The notes: generated from the sequence alone by a model not told the origin. DNA of 64,000 bases from Branchiostoma floridae (GCF_000003815.2 NC_049982.1:33857137-33921136); one strand, 5' to 3'; numbered from the stretch's first letter, positions 20,962-34,195 are shown. Numbers and translations are program-made.

Positions 20962-21670
20962 TTGCCTATGCAGTTCAATCCTGATAAGTGCTATATCATG
21001 CACATAACGAACAAACGCACACCAAATGTGTCCCCTTATCAGTTTTGTGGTCAGACATTAGCAACAACAAAAAGCCATCCATACCTAGGTGTTACGTTAA
21101 CAACTGGGCTGAAGTGGGGTGTCCATGTTAACAAAATAACAACCAAGGCTAAACAGACATTGGGAGTGATCAAACGCAACTTGTGGGCATGCCCAGCCAG
21201 GGTAAAATCACTTGCATACACATCACTGGTAAGACCTAACCTTGAATATGCTGCAACAGTTTGGGATCCGTATACAAAAAAAGACAAAGATAAACTTGAA
21301 AGGGTACAGAACCAAGCTGCCAGATTCTGTACAAACAACTACAACAGGGATGCTAGTGTTACCAAAATTAAAACAGATCTCCAGTGGACATCACTTGAAA
21401 ACAGAAGGAAAATGTCCAGACTTTGCATGATGTACAAAATGACCAATAAACTGGTGGACGTACCGACTGATAAGTATCTAATAGCAGCTCAAATAAACAA
21501 GAAATAGCCATGACTTCAAGTACAAGAGTTACCAACCTATGATTGATGTGTTCAAAAATTCGTATTTTCCCAGAACTATCGTATAGTGGAATTTGTTATC
21601 ACCAAGCACAGTCGGGGCGTCTTCTCTGGATAGTTTTAAAGAACGATTGCAGATAGATGTGCAATGTTAG
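20962..21670 (+). pseudogene. CR1/jockey-like reverse transcriptase C-terminus
   Basis: A 181-codon open stretch reads MPMQFNPDKCYIMHI, then YLGVTLTTGLKWGVHV, ITTKAKQTLGVIKRNL, LAYTSLVRPNLEYAATVWDP and LERVQNQAARF. These are the diagnostic thumb and C-terminal motifs (FNPDKC, YLGV, HI..I..KA, LVRP.LEYA..VWDP, LE.VQ..AARF). Beyond the stop at 21505 the match continues in another frame through YFPRTIV-stop-WN and LDSFKERLQ. The catalytic YADD region is missing. Inactive. Confidence 0.85.
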
Positions 21671-21732
21671 GTGTGACGGATCGTTCAGTGTAATATAACC
21701 AGCTGCTGCCGCGCCGCGTGCCTGCGAAGCTA

Positions 21733-22309
21733 CGAGGGGCGTTCAAGAAGTAATCCACCTGACCCACTTCCAGTTGTCTGATCTAGATGAAATTTTGCAT
21801 ATGTAATGATTCATATCTCTATGGGTTATGTTGCAAAAAACACTCTGAACTAATTTTGGTTTTTGATTTAAAGGTGTTTGAACTGAGTCAGGTGTGAAAT
21901 GGACCAGGTGTGAAATGGAGCCAGTTGAGTGTCGCGCAGTGATCCGGTTTTTGTATTTGAAAGGACGCATACCAAATGAGACTTTTGATGAAATAAAAGA
22001 AACTTATGGTGATGATTCCCCATCATATGACCTTGTAAAACGCTGGCATTGTGAATTCAAACATGGCCGGAAGTCTGTGGAAACAGCTCCCAGACCTGGT
22101 CGTCCCTCTTCTGCCATTGATGAGGCATCTGTTGCAGGACCAACCTGGGGCGTCCTACAAAAACGGTGTACAGAGCTGCATCAAACGATGGTAGAAATGC
22201 ATAACTCTGAGTGATTCCTATGAAGAGAAAGACTAATAACTGCACCAAGTTTCATTAATCTCCTCCTTTGGGAAATGGGTCAGGTGGATTACTTCTTGAA
22301 CGCCCCTCG
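21733..22309 (+). mobile_element. Mariner transposon, internally deleted, perfect 34-bp TIRs, TA duplication
   Basis: The left terminal repeat begins cgaggggcgttcaagaag, and the first 34 bp are exactly repeated in reverse complement at the right end (22276-22309). Both sides are flanked by TA (21731-21732 and 22310-22311), the target duplication of Tc1/mariner elements. At 577 bp it is about half the usual ~1.3 kb. The perfect TIRs suggest recent activity with transposase supplied in trans. Confidence 0.93.
21915..22214 (+). pseudogene. Mariner transposase N-terminus fused to a C-terminal remnant
   Basis: The frame reads MEPVECRAVIRFLYLKGR then GDDSPSYDLVKRWHCEFKHG and PRPGRPSSA. These are the paired helix-turn-helix region (AVI.FL..KG, YGDD.PSY..VK.W..EFK.GR) and the GRP.T/S linker of mariner transposases. 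After about residue 75 it runs directly into a short tail. The D,D34D catalytic core is deleted, so it cannot cut or join DNA, although the DNA-binding part could in principle still be translated. Confidence 0.9.
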
Positions 22310-22359
22310 TAGTGTGTTGCACCGAAGGGCGTTTATACCGGTTATATAGATACAGATAG

Positions 22360-24180
22360 TCACAATCAATTGATAAGTCCCATTCTGTTGCTTGTATCAA
22401 CGAAGGAATAGTAGTGGATGTTCAAAATGACGATATAAAGCAACGCATCCGCCATACAAATATTAATTCAAAACATACAATTTTATCTTTATTGTTGTAA
22501 ACAAGAATTTCATCATGACTGATGTAAACACCGTTTTCCATTCAAGAAATGTTCGTCCTTCTCTGTGTAGAGCAAAACGGGCCCCATCTGGCACCATACT
22601 TTACATCTACCCGCCTTAAACCCAGTGACCGATGATTACACAATCAATAACAGCAACGATTTCTTAAAGAATGACATTCCTAAAGAATAAAACCAGCCTG
22701 GCATCCAGTCCCGCTCGGCTTCCCAACATTGCTGTTTCCCCTATAGTTCGATAAAATGTTGACATGGGGTTTTGGATATAATGCATTCTGAATGAACCTA
22801 TCAAGTTATTTAAGTTTTCTTTTAGTTTGGAACGCAAAGTGAGGGAACCACGGCCGGTATATCAGATGTGGCAATGCTTCCAATCGATCTAAATCCAACA
22901 CTGACTCTCCTTCATATTTAGGAACAGAGGGATAGTTGCTTTATAAGACCAACTGCCTTTGATTGTACAGGAGGAGGGATCGATACAGCAGCGGTAACTA
23001 CAGTAAATTCTAGCCCTGCACCTTGCATACAAGTTGCCAAGGTAGTTTAGGAGGAATCATCTGTTTTATATCTGGATATGTACAGCGTTATGGATTTGGT
23101 TATTCATCAGGATAATACTGTAGTGGTATTGTTGTTTCACTGCAAATAGCGGGATTTCATATTTCAAGGAGAGATATAACTGCCGACTGATATCACCACA
23201 TTTGCAAAGACTATCCCAACGTCAGAGATTCGAATCATGTCCATCTACATGCAGCTTCCAATAGCATAATGAAAAAATACGAAATGCATCCCAGTTACGC
23301 ACCCACATATCATGACATGAAAAATAGAACAGAATCAGAACTTCAGCTAAGAAGAACCTTACTTTTACTTTTTATGACAGTGACACAGTGATGTTTTTAT
23401 ACTGATGAACTCGAGAGAAGATGAGTTGGGGACTGGTAAGTAAGCCAGTTCCAAAATAATATCATTCGCAGCACGAACTTTGTCCAGGATGGTGAATCCG
23501 CAGTGTCAAGAAACCCAAAGTATTACCCATTAAAGCACAAGTGCTTAGAAGAACAGGTATGTAGCCAAGAACGTGATTGACATGGACCTTTGACGTCCCC
23601 CCCCCCCCCCAGGTGACCAGAGCATTCCCTCTATCATGTAGAGCACAGCAGTGAACCCTGTGTTTGACAACGGAGTGTAATATGGTCTTTAACCAGAGCC
23701 TAGGTTGTTATAACCATAGTTTCGTCGAAGTTATCTAAACTAGCCATATGCCTCCATGGCTTGTACCTTGTGTAGTTTCATTCTAGTGTCTCCAGGAGGC
23801 AGCGGGAGGCTCAAAGCAACGTACGGCATGGAGCTCTGGCTTTATTACCCACATCGTCAAAACAGCAGGACTGCAGAGGAAGAAAGATTGATGAAATTTC
23901 CAATTGACTCCTATTCCCCGAGGCAGCGCTTGGAGCATCAGGGGAGAAATAGCTCTTGTCTTTCGTGTCGATCCTTTCTGGTATCTGATTGTATATCGGT
24001 GGCTGTAATGAACAATTGTTTTTTGTCCAAATTGAAGGAAATGATTGAATGGAACACTGCTGCCCTTTTGAGGGAATGCAATCTGACGAACTTATTCAAC
24101 ATCATGCTTGATTCATTTTGCGAGAGGAATCATAACCACTAGGTGACCATCCAACTTGTAAAAATAGAGTCGAATCGTGC
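22360..24180. other. Intergenic, no recognised gene
   Basis: A forward frame of 128 codons at 23756-24142 has no recognisable motif. A C14 run lies near 23600. Nothing else noted. Confidence 0.45.
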
Positions 24181-24185
24181 TCCCT

Positions 24186-24800
24186 CATAACCTCCATGAA
24201 ATATTTATGGGGCTACATTTTCCCTAGCGTTCATGTGTCTGTCTGTCTGTCTGTCTGTCTGTCAACAAGATAACTCAAAAACGGTTAAATGGATTGGTTC
24301 CATACTTGGTGTGTTGTGATGGAAATGATTTGATTTTGCGCCCCTTAGCGGCTTTCCTTGGTACTGCAGCGGATCTTCATGTTTTGCTATCTCCTGTTAT
24401 GAACAAGCTATAGTCACGATGTTTAGGTGTTAGATAGCTATAATATTGTGCTCGGGAAGAAGTGACGTAAGTTTGCGCCCTCTAGCGACCAGAGTGTTGC
24501 AAACTTTATGCAACTGAGGACTTAATTACATGATAATTAGGAATTTTTATGATTCCGTTGTTTCCATAATTTTAATTCATGATAGGCGGCACATAAACAG
24601 ACACAAACTATGCAAATAAGGAACAGTTTGCATAATTATTGCAAAAATGGCAATAAACACTTAATGATAAATAATGGGATACTTTTACTTGTGACATGTG
24701 TAAGCTATTCAATGAGAAACATCGCCATGCATAATAATGTAAATATCTAAGACATTTGCATAACATCAGCAAAAGCTCTGAGTATTTTATGGAGTTATGA
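24186..24800 (+). mobile_element. 'cctccatg' repeat family, full-length-looking copy with TIRs
   Basis: It starts cataacctccatgaaata and ends tattttatggagttatg, an imperfect ~18-bp inverted repeat. Inside, in order, are a GTCT microsatellite (24235-24262), 'agataactcaaaaacgg', 'gccccttagcggctttcctt', 'ggaagaagtgacgtaag' and an AT-rich half with 'atgcaaata'/'tttgcataat'. Other copies: 3850-4391, 54580-55100, 55762-56589 and 57664-58100. No coding sequence. Confidence 0.7.
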
Positions 24801-26200
24801 CGTCGCCGGACTCTAGTTTACGCGGTATTCCCTTGCTGTTGTACCCACTTCAGTTTAATTTTCTCAAAACACAAAACATGTTAGGTTAAACGTTCTTACG
24901 ACTCCCTGATGATTTATCCTCGCGTGTTGACAGTGTTTTTTGCTGACCTTTTAAGAGAAACTCGTGTTTTATTTTCCCAAATGAAAAGGGTGCCCTCGAG
25001 GATCGGTAGACCTTTCTCCTGCGTCATTAAATTGATCACCATTCACGAGATGGTCGTAGGGGGACGTAATATCTTGTTTACGTCAATACGTCCCGAGAGG
25101 AGAGAATCTGTCGTTAATCGTATTTTTTCATTGAAGAACCTTAACAGTTGTCATCCATGTTGCTTGATGCCAGTGCAAGATGCTAGTTCCTTTAGGTCCC
25201 CGTTCCCACTAGACGGGGATTGCTGAGTGATCGCACTGAGACCAAATTGCCGTTGGATTGAGAAACCCTTGAGTTCTTTGTTGAAACATGCTGCAAGTGG
25301 CAAAAGTATCATTTAAAAGACATCAAAACGCACAAGAAGTAAAAGGATTCGTCCTGTGATCTGTCAAATCTTAAGTCGTGTCCTCTGTTAGAAAGGAGTG
25401 TAACGAAAAAGAACTCTATTTGTTTCACTCATCTTTTCTTGCGTTTTTCTGTTGTTAAGAGTCCTATCTACTCGTCAACCCCACGGACAGATTACCTTAA
25501 GTACCGTTGGTGTTTATCAACAGGTACCCTAGGCGAACTTCACTTAATTCTTTAAGGGCTACCAAACGCAATTTAATACTAAACAAGAGATTACGCCATA
25601 AAGCGGGAGGAAAAGTCGTTCCTTTCCCCATTTTACCTTGCAATGTGGACAGACGTAAACGGATGTAACAATAAAGACAATGCTGATTTATATTTCATTC
25701 CGATAGATTTTTCTAAAAGTAACGATGTTATTTCCAGTTAAAATAACAATTTGACTTTCATATTTTCAAAATTCGTTGAGCGATCTGTCAAATCTTTGGC
25801 CGAACAGTGGCCCCGTCGCGGTCGCAGTCTCAGCAAGTAAAAAAGTAAATGTTACTTAGCTAAGGAAATGATCCATAGGCATATTAGTTTTACATGTTTT
25901 GAAAAGTTCTAGAACCTCTAGAAACACTTGGGGGGATATGCCACACCACCTCCGGCTTTATTTGATAATGGGCTTTAAGACTCTCTTCGGCTCTTTCCGT
26001 ATCGCCCATATCCAGAGATTTTAATCCACTCACTCACCCCCGGATGGACCCCTACCCTTCTCGATGGAGAGTCGTTTATCAATATGTGATTTCTCCTTAA
26101 ACACGGGACCTATATTTAACGTCCTGTCCGAGGGGTGTCCTTAGTCAAAGTAAAGTTTAACATTGACATTTGTACAAAATGGCATCTTAAAAGAACAAAA
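24801..26200. other. Intergenic, no recognised gene
   Basis: A 105-codon forward frame at 24909-25226 and GC-rich patches near 25950-26080 show no recognisable domain. Confidence 0.45.
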
Positions 26201-26202
26201 CA

Positions 26203-26540
26203 TCGGGACCTGTCAGGGGTTCGGGACCTGTCAGGGGTTCGAGACCTGTCAGGGGTTCGGCACCTGTCAGGGGTTCGGGACCTGTCAGGGGTTCGGCACC
26301 TGTCAGGGGTTCGGCACCTGTCAGGGGTTCGGGACATTCAGGGGTTCGGGACCTGTCAGGGGTTCGGGACCTTCAGGGGTTCGGGACCTGTCAGGGGTTC
26401 GGGACATTTCAGGGGTTCGGGACCTGTCAGGGGTTCGGGACCTGTCAGGGGTTCGGGACCTGTCAGGGGTTCGGGACCTGTCAGGGGTTCGGGACCTGTC
26501 AGGGTTTCGGGACCTGTCAGGGGTTCGGGACCTGTCAGGG
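26203..26540 (+). repeat. 18-bp minisatellite, about 19 copies
   Basis: The unit is gggacctgtcaggggttc, with occasional shortened units (e.g. near 26330 and 26365) and A/T or C/G variants. The shortened units shift the frame, so the two repetitive forward frames swap peptide repeats; no gene is inferred. Confidence 0.97.
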
Positions 26541-26838
26541 TTTTACCTCCAGGTCGATAAGCCTAACGACAAGGCCACCGTGCCACCGAGTTTGTGGATA
26601 CACAAATATGTGTTGTATTTTGAAAATAATGTTCAGGTGTCTTTTTGCAACACGTCGATTTTTTTGTTACATTTCAACCATATAACAGGTATGGGTTGAA
26701 ATATCTTAAAATCTTCAAATCGAAATTTGTATAGGGGCGCATTAGATATCTATTCAAAGATCCATGTATGATATTTGGCATAAACCACTTCAAAATGATT
26801 TATTGAGGGATTTGAAGGGGTTTAGCTTAGCAGGCTGA

Positions 26839-26869
<31 letters not shown>
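26839..26869 (+). repeat. Poly-C run followed by (CA)n
   Basis: About 17 C residues run directly into seven CA units. Run length is likely to be unreliable in the assembly. Confidence 0.9.
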
Positions 26870-29800
26870 CCGTGACATTGTGGGGTTCCCATGTGTACCT
26901 GTGGAGTTCCCATTTTGACTGGTCGATTTTGCACAGGGTGCGCTGGAGGAGCCCAGTCTTGCAGTTTTTTTAATTTATTTTCAGACTGGGGTGATCATGC
27001 AAAAGTCCTTTGTTTAGGTGAAGTGTTTTTGGACTGATCCACTTTACATGAGGGTTTTGCTGGGTTCGAAACTCAGTGATTTTTTTTAATATTTGATATT
27101 GATAAGAAAGGAAATGTCTGATAGGCCTAGGAAATAAATCCGAGCCCTTATAAAAAATGAATTTTGTTCCATACAACCTTTGCTGAAAAAACTGGTCTAT
27201 CCAACAACATTTTTCATTTAATTTTTATCAGAAGTTACTGATGAAGTTTCCACCATCTACAAAAGAAGTCTTTAAAGAAGTGAGGGTACTTTTGCAGATA
27301 AGATGACATGACAAACATGGTAATGGCTATTGTGTTATTCTTCAATGATCTTGAAAATGTTTATCAATTTGTATCACTTGTACGAAACTGTGTGCAAAAA
27401 AGTGAGTCTGATACTGTATATTTGCGGTTAGGACCTGGTCACATTCGTCGAACGATCACAGAATAAATGCATTCTTGAGTTAGTCGTGCACAATTCAGCT
27501 TTTCTTCGGTAGCGAGAAGGTTGTCTTAAAGGCAACCTAAGCAATATCACATTGTTAAAAGTGGAAATATTCTGAATAAGGCAGTCTGTATAATAATGAC
27601 ATCTAATGCACTATTTTAGCACATTTACATCATTATTTCATAAATTGAGCCGTTAAGCGCGAGAATGAGTTGGACAAGGATTCCAGATCAAGTCCTTATT
27701 TTTTGGGGGGACAATAATAAGGAATTTCCTCGTGCAACTTGCCTCTGGGCTGTTTTTAACCGCTCAAAGTAACAAATTATGATGTAAATGTGAGAATACA
27801 GTGCAGTAGATGACAATATCATGCAGATTGCCTTATTCAGAATATTTCCACTTTGACGCTGTAATATTGCTTAGGTTGCCTTTCATTCCTTGTCAGCTGT
27901 TGGTTCTGTCACAGTCTGAAAATTTCTTGGACACCAAAATCTTAACACAAATTGACCCCTCCCCCCGTTACTATATGCATAACGACAGACCAGTGACATA
28001 GTGACAATGTCAAAAGGTACGACAAAATATCAAGCCTTTGTACAAAATGGAGGGTTGGGAGTAGTAATAGTGCTGTGTAGTTTGGCGGCTAGCGAAGGCT
28101 AAGATTATCATGGCGGCTGTTGAGGTGCCAAGCCATAATTGTTAGTAGTCCGTTGCACCTGTGCCTCAGCCAATGGCGAACACATGTCAAAGGATCTCGC
28201 ACTTATTTCAAACGGCCTAAACCGGGAACTTAAGGCCCTTGTTGGGTTGCTGTTCTAGTTTCGTTTCATTCTTCCTACATTTATTGTGTCTTGTTGGTTG
28301 TTTATGTGTTTTTAGTGAAATAAAACAAAAACTTACTACATATGTACATGTATATCCGTCAGATTATACCTATACCATGCGATCTACTTTTGTACGCCGA
28401 ATACCCAACCAGGCACGACCCAAAACGACACAATAACATGTATTTCTACACGCATTCATCATAGTCAGCGAATAGCAAGCTCGCTTTTCTTGATAATCAT
28501 ATATGTGTCTAAACACCATTGACAATATAAAACAGGGTAGATATTATATGGTAAACCGCTACCTTTTTTCTACAGTTCCAATGTGTGGAAACCATTATCA
28601 TCATCAACATCATCATAAACTTCACATCATTGTAATGAAATAATTATCCGTAGCTACTTACACTAGCTTTATACCACGGAGTATTGTGTATTGTGACATT
28701 TCTCTCTTTTGTGCTAACCCCCTCCTATGTGGAATCAATGGTTGCGACTGTCGGTAATCACAATAGGAATTCCCTCGGGGCCCACATAGACAATTTGAAT
28801 GAACGTCACACAAAAGGTCTGAATACAATTTATAGCCAAAAAGATGCGAAAGAAATTCTTGAAGCCTAAAGTTTAAAAGGGATCTCATTCCTGTCTATGG
28901 TCTATCGTGTGGACACAAACACCAACGTCGTACAATGAGAAAATTGTTCATATCAAAATGTTAATTCAACCCTCAAATGTGTGTGATTTTTTTTGTTTTC
29001 CTAAGCAAAGCTTGGTGTCCCCTTGCTTTCTATCAGTACAGAATTCCCGACCTTCCAGTCCCCTGGGTATATTCGTCATGAATGATTAAAAAGGATGTTG
29101 TCTCGGAGCCTGTTGCCACGATCGGATAGGGAACGGAAAACAGACGGGTGTTTTAGTTACAGTTGACCTCGACGATCGATTCCCCGGCGGTACGGTATGA
29201 TGCGCTGATACAGAGGGTCTGATGTCACACCTGTGTGGGGCACCGATACCTGGGACAGCACTTTTCGCTATTACAGCCGGGGCCGAGACAAAAGTGAACG
29301 TCGAAGCACATTTTAGAGGACGTTGTCGTTGTTACATAGTATGAAGCTATTAGAGTAAAGCCTTTTGTACTTAAGAGGAGAGAAGGAGAGAGGTATTAAA
29401 AAAAGGTCCCCTTGGTGCCTGTTCGTGTCTGACTGCAGAGAATGTTTGGAGGTATTTTCAAAGAAAAAAATGCACAGTATCAATTTTGTAATTGCAGCTT
29501 GAAATAGAGTTGATGATAATGAAGCAAGGCCATTGTAAAATATCACTTGCTACTTATTTTACATCGCTAAGCACAGATAGAGCCATGTTACTGTCAACTC
29601 TGCACACTGAATGAACACTACAAACACATTCTATTGACGTGCACACGTCTAATGATGAGCTTGAGCTAAGCGTTGCACCAGTGATTGTTTAAAGATGGTG
29701 GAAATATTACCAACATGAATTATCAATAACCACCACTTACAGATACCAAATAGTTTTGTTACAGTGACACAAGGTAATATGTGGCATTACAGAAAATGTA

Positions 29801-32800
29801 TTCTATTGATGCAAACAGCAGGTAGCGATATGTTTATCATTTTAATGTTATCTGAAGCTTTAAAAACGTCGTTACTTGAGTTTCGGTTGTGATGGTAAGG
29901 CAACATCAACTCGGCACAAGTCTTTGTGTTTGCCGAAAAAAGGTACATTTGTTATACAAAATATGAAGGCTTTCATGTATGGAAATATGTTCAATAAAAA
30001 TGCTTAAACAAAATGGACTTTGATTATAATCTTTTGCGTTCCTAGATAGGATGTTCTGCAGTTATTTAGGAGGTCTATTTTCTTATGGTACACTTCACTC
30101 AAGCACTATATTTGTATAATGTCGAAAAAATACGTTCTATGGAGGATCAAAGATACTTTATGCAGGCAAGTGTAAGATGTGAAAATAAGATTCAAGCTAA
30201 CAATGTCTAAACCTACAGCAAATGCAAACTATCATGATCAGTTAACATATATTTCCCGTAGAGCTAGAGACAATCTTTTGTTGGGTGTATAAGATTGTGT
30301 TATCCTGTGCCTGTTACATGTTTAGCTAGAAATAAATTCTGTCGCATAGCAAATTCCGTCACATAACATGTACCGTACCTGAGTCAGTGCAATCATAGAT
30401 GGTAGCCAAGACTAGAGAAAGCCAAAATGGAACCAGAAAGTTTTCGTTTGGGGAGAAATAGCCCGGTAAGCCTTTCGCTGACAGCCCATCAGGTAGAAAG
30501 GGGTCGTTTTGTGTCATCAAGGGTTACAGTGTTAAAGCTGCCAACCACTTCACTTAATTACCCGGTTCGTTTCTCGTGTCGTCCGGAAAATACATTTGCA
30601 CAAAGCGCCGATGATTCAACTTATTTCCACATAAACCTAGGGCTAGACCATCATCCAGGTATAGTGTTATCAAAATTATACATTCCGGCTGAGATGGGGT
30701 TTCACCCCGTAACAAACTCAAACTAAACTGTTTCATGAGGTGCTGTAATGGACGCACATAATATAACAGGTTGCCCGGCCCTCACATTGCCACTTGTGGT
30801 GATGAGAACGCGTGGAAACTTGCTGACGATTGTCTTATCTGCAAGATTCAGCTTTGCACAAATTACAGCCTTTGTGGCTTTTTTCTCAGGCGTCGTGAGT
30901 AAAATACAATATTTATCAGGTCCAGGAGACGAAGTAATAGCTAGTTGGCGAAGGTGTCGCAGCGTCGATGAGTATAGCATTATCGTCTGCTGCAGTACGG
31001 TAATTGAAGAGACACTCACGGTGCCACAAAACCACAGGACCAAACCGCAGACTGCATCTTTCAGCAAGGCCACACCTTGTGGGGCCATAATTCCAAGTAG
31101 CATTAAAAATTCATGTTGTAAAAGAAGACGAAAACTCGCTGTGTTAAAGCTTCCGGTGTGCCAATACCTTGACATCGTTTTAAAATAAATAGAAGACCAA
31201 AATGCGAAGCCAGCTGTTCTATATTTCCTCGAATTCACGTCACGTTTTTTACAATAATCCCCGGCTCAAACGACCCACAAAATCAGATTTCAGGAAAAGG
31301 GGCACAATCACGGCGCTAGCGACAAGAACACGACCAGAACAACTGTCGACCATCATACACCAGTACGGACAAAAACTTACCAGTAGAAGTGCAATTTTCA
31401 GGGTAGCCAGGACGACTTGGGTTCTGTGGTATGGTTGCTAGCTGTCTGCACTCCAACCATCCTCCCATCACACACCGAGCGGGGATCGCGGCCGTCCCAA
31501 GACTATGCTCAGTATCAATTACTACCTGCGCCCCGTGACCGGTGAATAAAGCTTGTGACGAAAATGAGAAGGGCCTGACGGAAGATCCGCTTTAAGTAGC
31601 CAAGTCTTCACCACGTGACACAGCGCGGAGGGGGTGAACTAACTACTCGAAGCAGTGAACGGTCGACTCAGATCTGGAAACGCATCATTAATTCAACAGC
31701 CCATCCTCAAAACAGAAAAGCTCGTCGCGCACCTAATTGAGCAGATTGAAAGGCATCACGGGATGATAGCATAGGACGTAGCGTTGCCAATACCGCGCGG
31801 GACCCTCTAAAGGTAACAATTTGTACAGTGTACAAATCCCGTTAGAGTAGAACTTACTTGAACCATGGTAACAACGGTGTTATCAGATATACCAAAAAGA
31901 CGTTTTCCCAAGTAAAGTTTGTGGATATGTTTTGTCTGTGCTCCTAATGAAGTGAAGACACTTTCTTGAAACTTTCTAATTCCATTAGTTGCATCATGCA
32001 CAATGGGACAAGACAACTTAACCTATCTTCAAATTTATCTACACTAGCCACATTAAAGATAGCACTACTAAAGATAAAGACTTGTAAAGGTTCTGGCAAA
32101 TATCATAAAGGTACCAGAGGCTTAACTTGATATTTTCTAGAAGTAAACAGAGATGCTAACTGCAAAATGATTGATGAATGTTTCATTCAGGCGTAGTAGT
32201 ACTGACTACTGTTCTTTTAATGGACGGTTTCATGTATCTGCCATCATGATGTCATATATTACGTCACACATAGATAATGCGTGCCCTGAAGCACCATTGC
32301 ACATAGTTGGTTGGCTGTGACGATACAAGACCACATGTAATAGAACTCTCCGAGAATTTGGTGATCCCTTTTTAGAAACCACAACAGGTCACGTGGAATT
32401 TACAATACATTGCTACCCAAAATAGACAAAACAATTTGGAAATCTTTTTTTCTACTTTGTCTATCAAACGTTGAACAAAAACAAAACTGTCATATCTTTA
32501 TGACATCTTAGTTGAGTGACCAATTTGGTATATTATTGAGACTCTTGGAACGCCACAAATTGTTAAGATAAGTTGCAAGATGACAAAAAAACAGAATGGG
32601 ACCAAAGCATCAATTTCTAATAGATAAAAAGGGAGTTTAGTCATATAACAATGTATTCACGAATGGTGTACGTCAATGTTAAACCAAAAACTAGCAGTAT
32701 CTGGATATTTTGCTTGTCAACTGTACCCTACGGAAATGTCCCTCTGGGCACATTCATTACTTTCGACTCAATCAGACAGTCTGGTGCATTAGAAAGATAC

Positions 32801-33504
32801 TATAAAAGGTCGTAGAATTTGATGGCTATCTGGAAACATGCCAAATAGAAAGTAAACCAAAGCAGAATTGTATTTTGCATCAGTGGTGAATGCGGTGTTT
32901 TTATTTTACAGTGGAATGAGTATGTGTTTGTTTTTACAAGAAGTTTAGATTTTTACAGTCATCTATCGATTGCACCATTACTTCTATTTGAAGATAACCA
33001 ACAAATATCACCGCATATTGAACGTTAGAATATTTTTTGTGCGTTACAAAACCAGAAGTGGGCATATTTTAAACAGCGATGCTGACAAAGTTGACGGAGA
33101 ATGTATTGAAGTGTAAAACAGTCATTTCTATCCCTTGGCTGGTCGTGCTTATATCGGTGCACATTTTGAGACTTTGTAGTGCCAAATAACGTGTCAAATG
33201 TTTACATTCATACTCTTTAGTATCGAGGGAATATTGTTATCCCACTACGAAAGGAAATACGTCATAACCCATCCCGCATCGGGGGAAATCTCCGTCCGAA
33301 TATTCTAAATGCATATCGATTATTGCATTACTTTGAATTGTCTTTGCTTTGGCAACTACAGTGATTTTTTTCTACCTTAGACCATGTTGATTTGATTATC
33401 ATATGAATAGCATCCGCGCGCGCATCAATTTTCGGCCGTTTCCACAAAAAAGTGTTCGACCATATACTGTAAATCGAACATAGTAGCTACAAAATGAGCA
33501 AATA
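26870..33504. other. Long intergenic or intronic stretch, no recognised gene
   Basis: Mostly AT-rich. The GC- and CpG-richer part (about 30420-31760) has overlapping frames of 99-171 codons on both strands, none with a motif I recognise. A candidate minus-strand first exon is listed separately at 31382. Confidence 0.45.
31382..31469 (-). CDS. Possible first coding exon, product unknown
   Basis: On the minus strand an ATG near 31469 opens MGGWLECRQLATIPQNPSRP and continues GYPENCTSTG to a strong donor CTACTG|gtaagt. The surrounding 500 bp are richer in CpG than the flanks. There is no homology that I recognise and no partner exon was identified, so this is an exon-shaped segment only. Confidence 0.15.
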
Positions 33505-34195
33505 TAGAGTCGATTCCAAGTCGCCGCAAGGGTTGCCATTGTCATCATTTACAAATGTTTTCAATTGTTATATGTCTAGATGTTATACTTTGGAAATATT
33601 TTGAATGCTATTTGAACTGTCTAAATATTTTCCCCGGTGTGTAAAACCTTTGAAATATTCATGATGTGGAACAGAATACTTCTAACTGTTTGTAAATAAT
33701 GGTAACAGCATTTTGCCATTATTTACCATTTTCTATCATTTTTTGTAATATTGGGTCAGTGGGCTTGGAAGAAAGCAATTCACACATCCTTGCAAAGTAT
33801 GGTTAGGTGTCATGTCAATGGCCTACCACAAAGGACCCAACGGTGCCCATCAGTGAAATCTAAAAATATACCAGGCAGACAAAAGGGGCTAACTTTTATG
33901 GGGTAATAAACTAATTCTACCATTTGGTCAGGTTTACCATTTTTTGTAAATATTTCTAAAAGTGAAAGAATCCTGCAGATGTTTGGAAATTATTGTAGAT
34001 AAAGAGATTTTTTGTGGTCTCTTTCAAAAGGTTTCCAAAGTTTTCAAAGGAATTCAAATAGATTCAAAGTTCCATATTGATTTTTTTTTTTTTAAATTAC
34101 AACTGTTGGGGCTTAGATATTCTTTTATTCGAAATAATTCCAACTTATAACAATTATCGTCTAAAAACCCTCGTGGTATCTCAGAATGGACTCTA
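33505..34195. mobile_element. ~700-bp inverted-repeat (MITE-like) element, copy 1
   Basis: It begins tagagtcgattccaagtc and ends cagaatggactcta, imperfect terminal inverted repeats of about 20-25 bp. The whole length aligns with 58213-58925, including 'aatattcatgatgtggaa', 'ttatttaccattttcta' and 'acacatccttgc'. Rich in A/T; no coding frame. Divergence from copy 2 looks substantial, so both are old. Confidence 0.8.

Larger units (their letters stand above)
20900..22358 (+). mobile_element. 5'-truncated CR1/jockey-like retrotransposon, interrupted by mariner
   Basis: The 3' part of a reverse transcriptase frame is followed by a GC-rich 3' region (gctgctgccgcgccgcgtgc at 21701), which resumes after the mariner at 22312 and ends in short tandem 'agatacagat'-type repeats near 22358. 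Terminal microsatellite-like repeats are typical of CR1-type 3' ends. The mariner is therefore the younger insertion. Confidence 0.75.

Noticed and set aside
30723-31238. 171-codon minus-strand frame with an overlapping 146-codon plus-strand frame
   Set aside because: Both frames are open because the patch is GC-richer; neither shows a domain I recognise.
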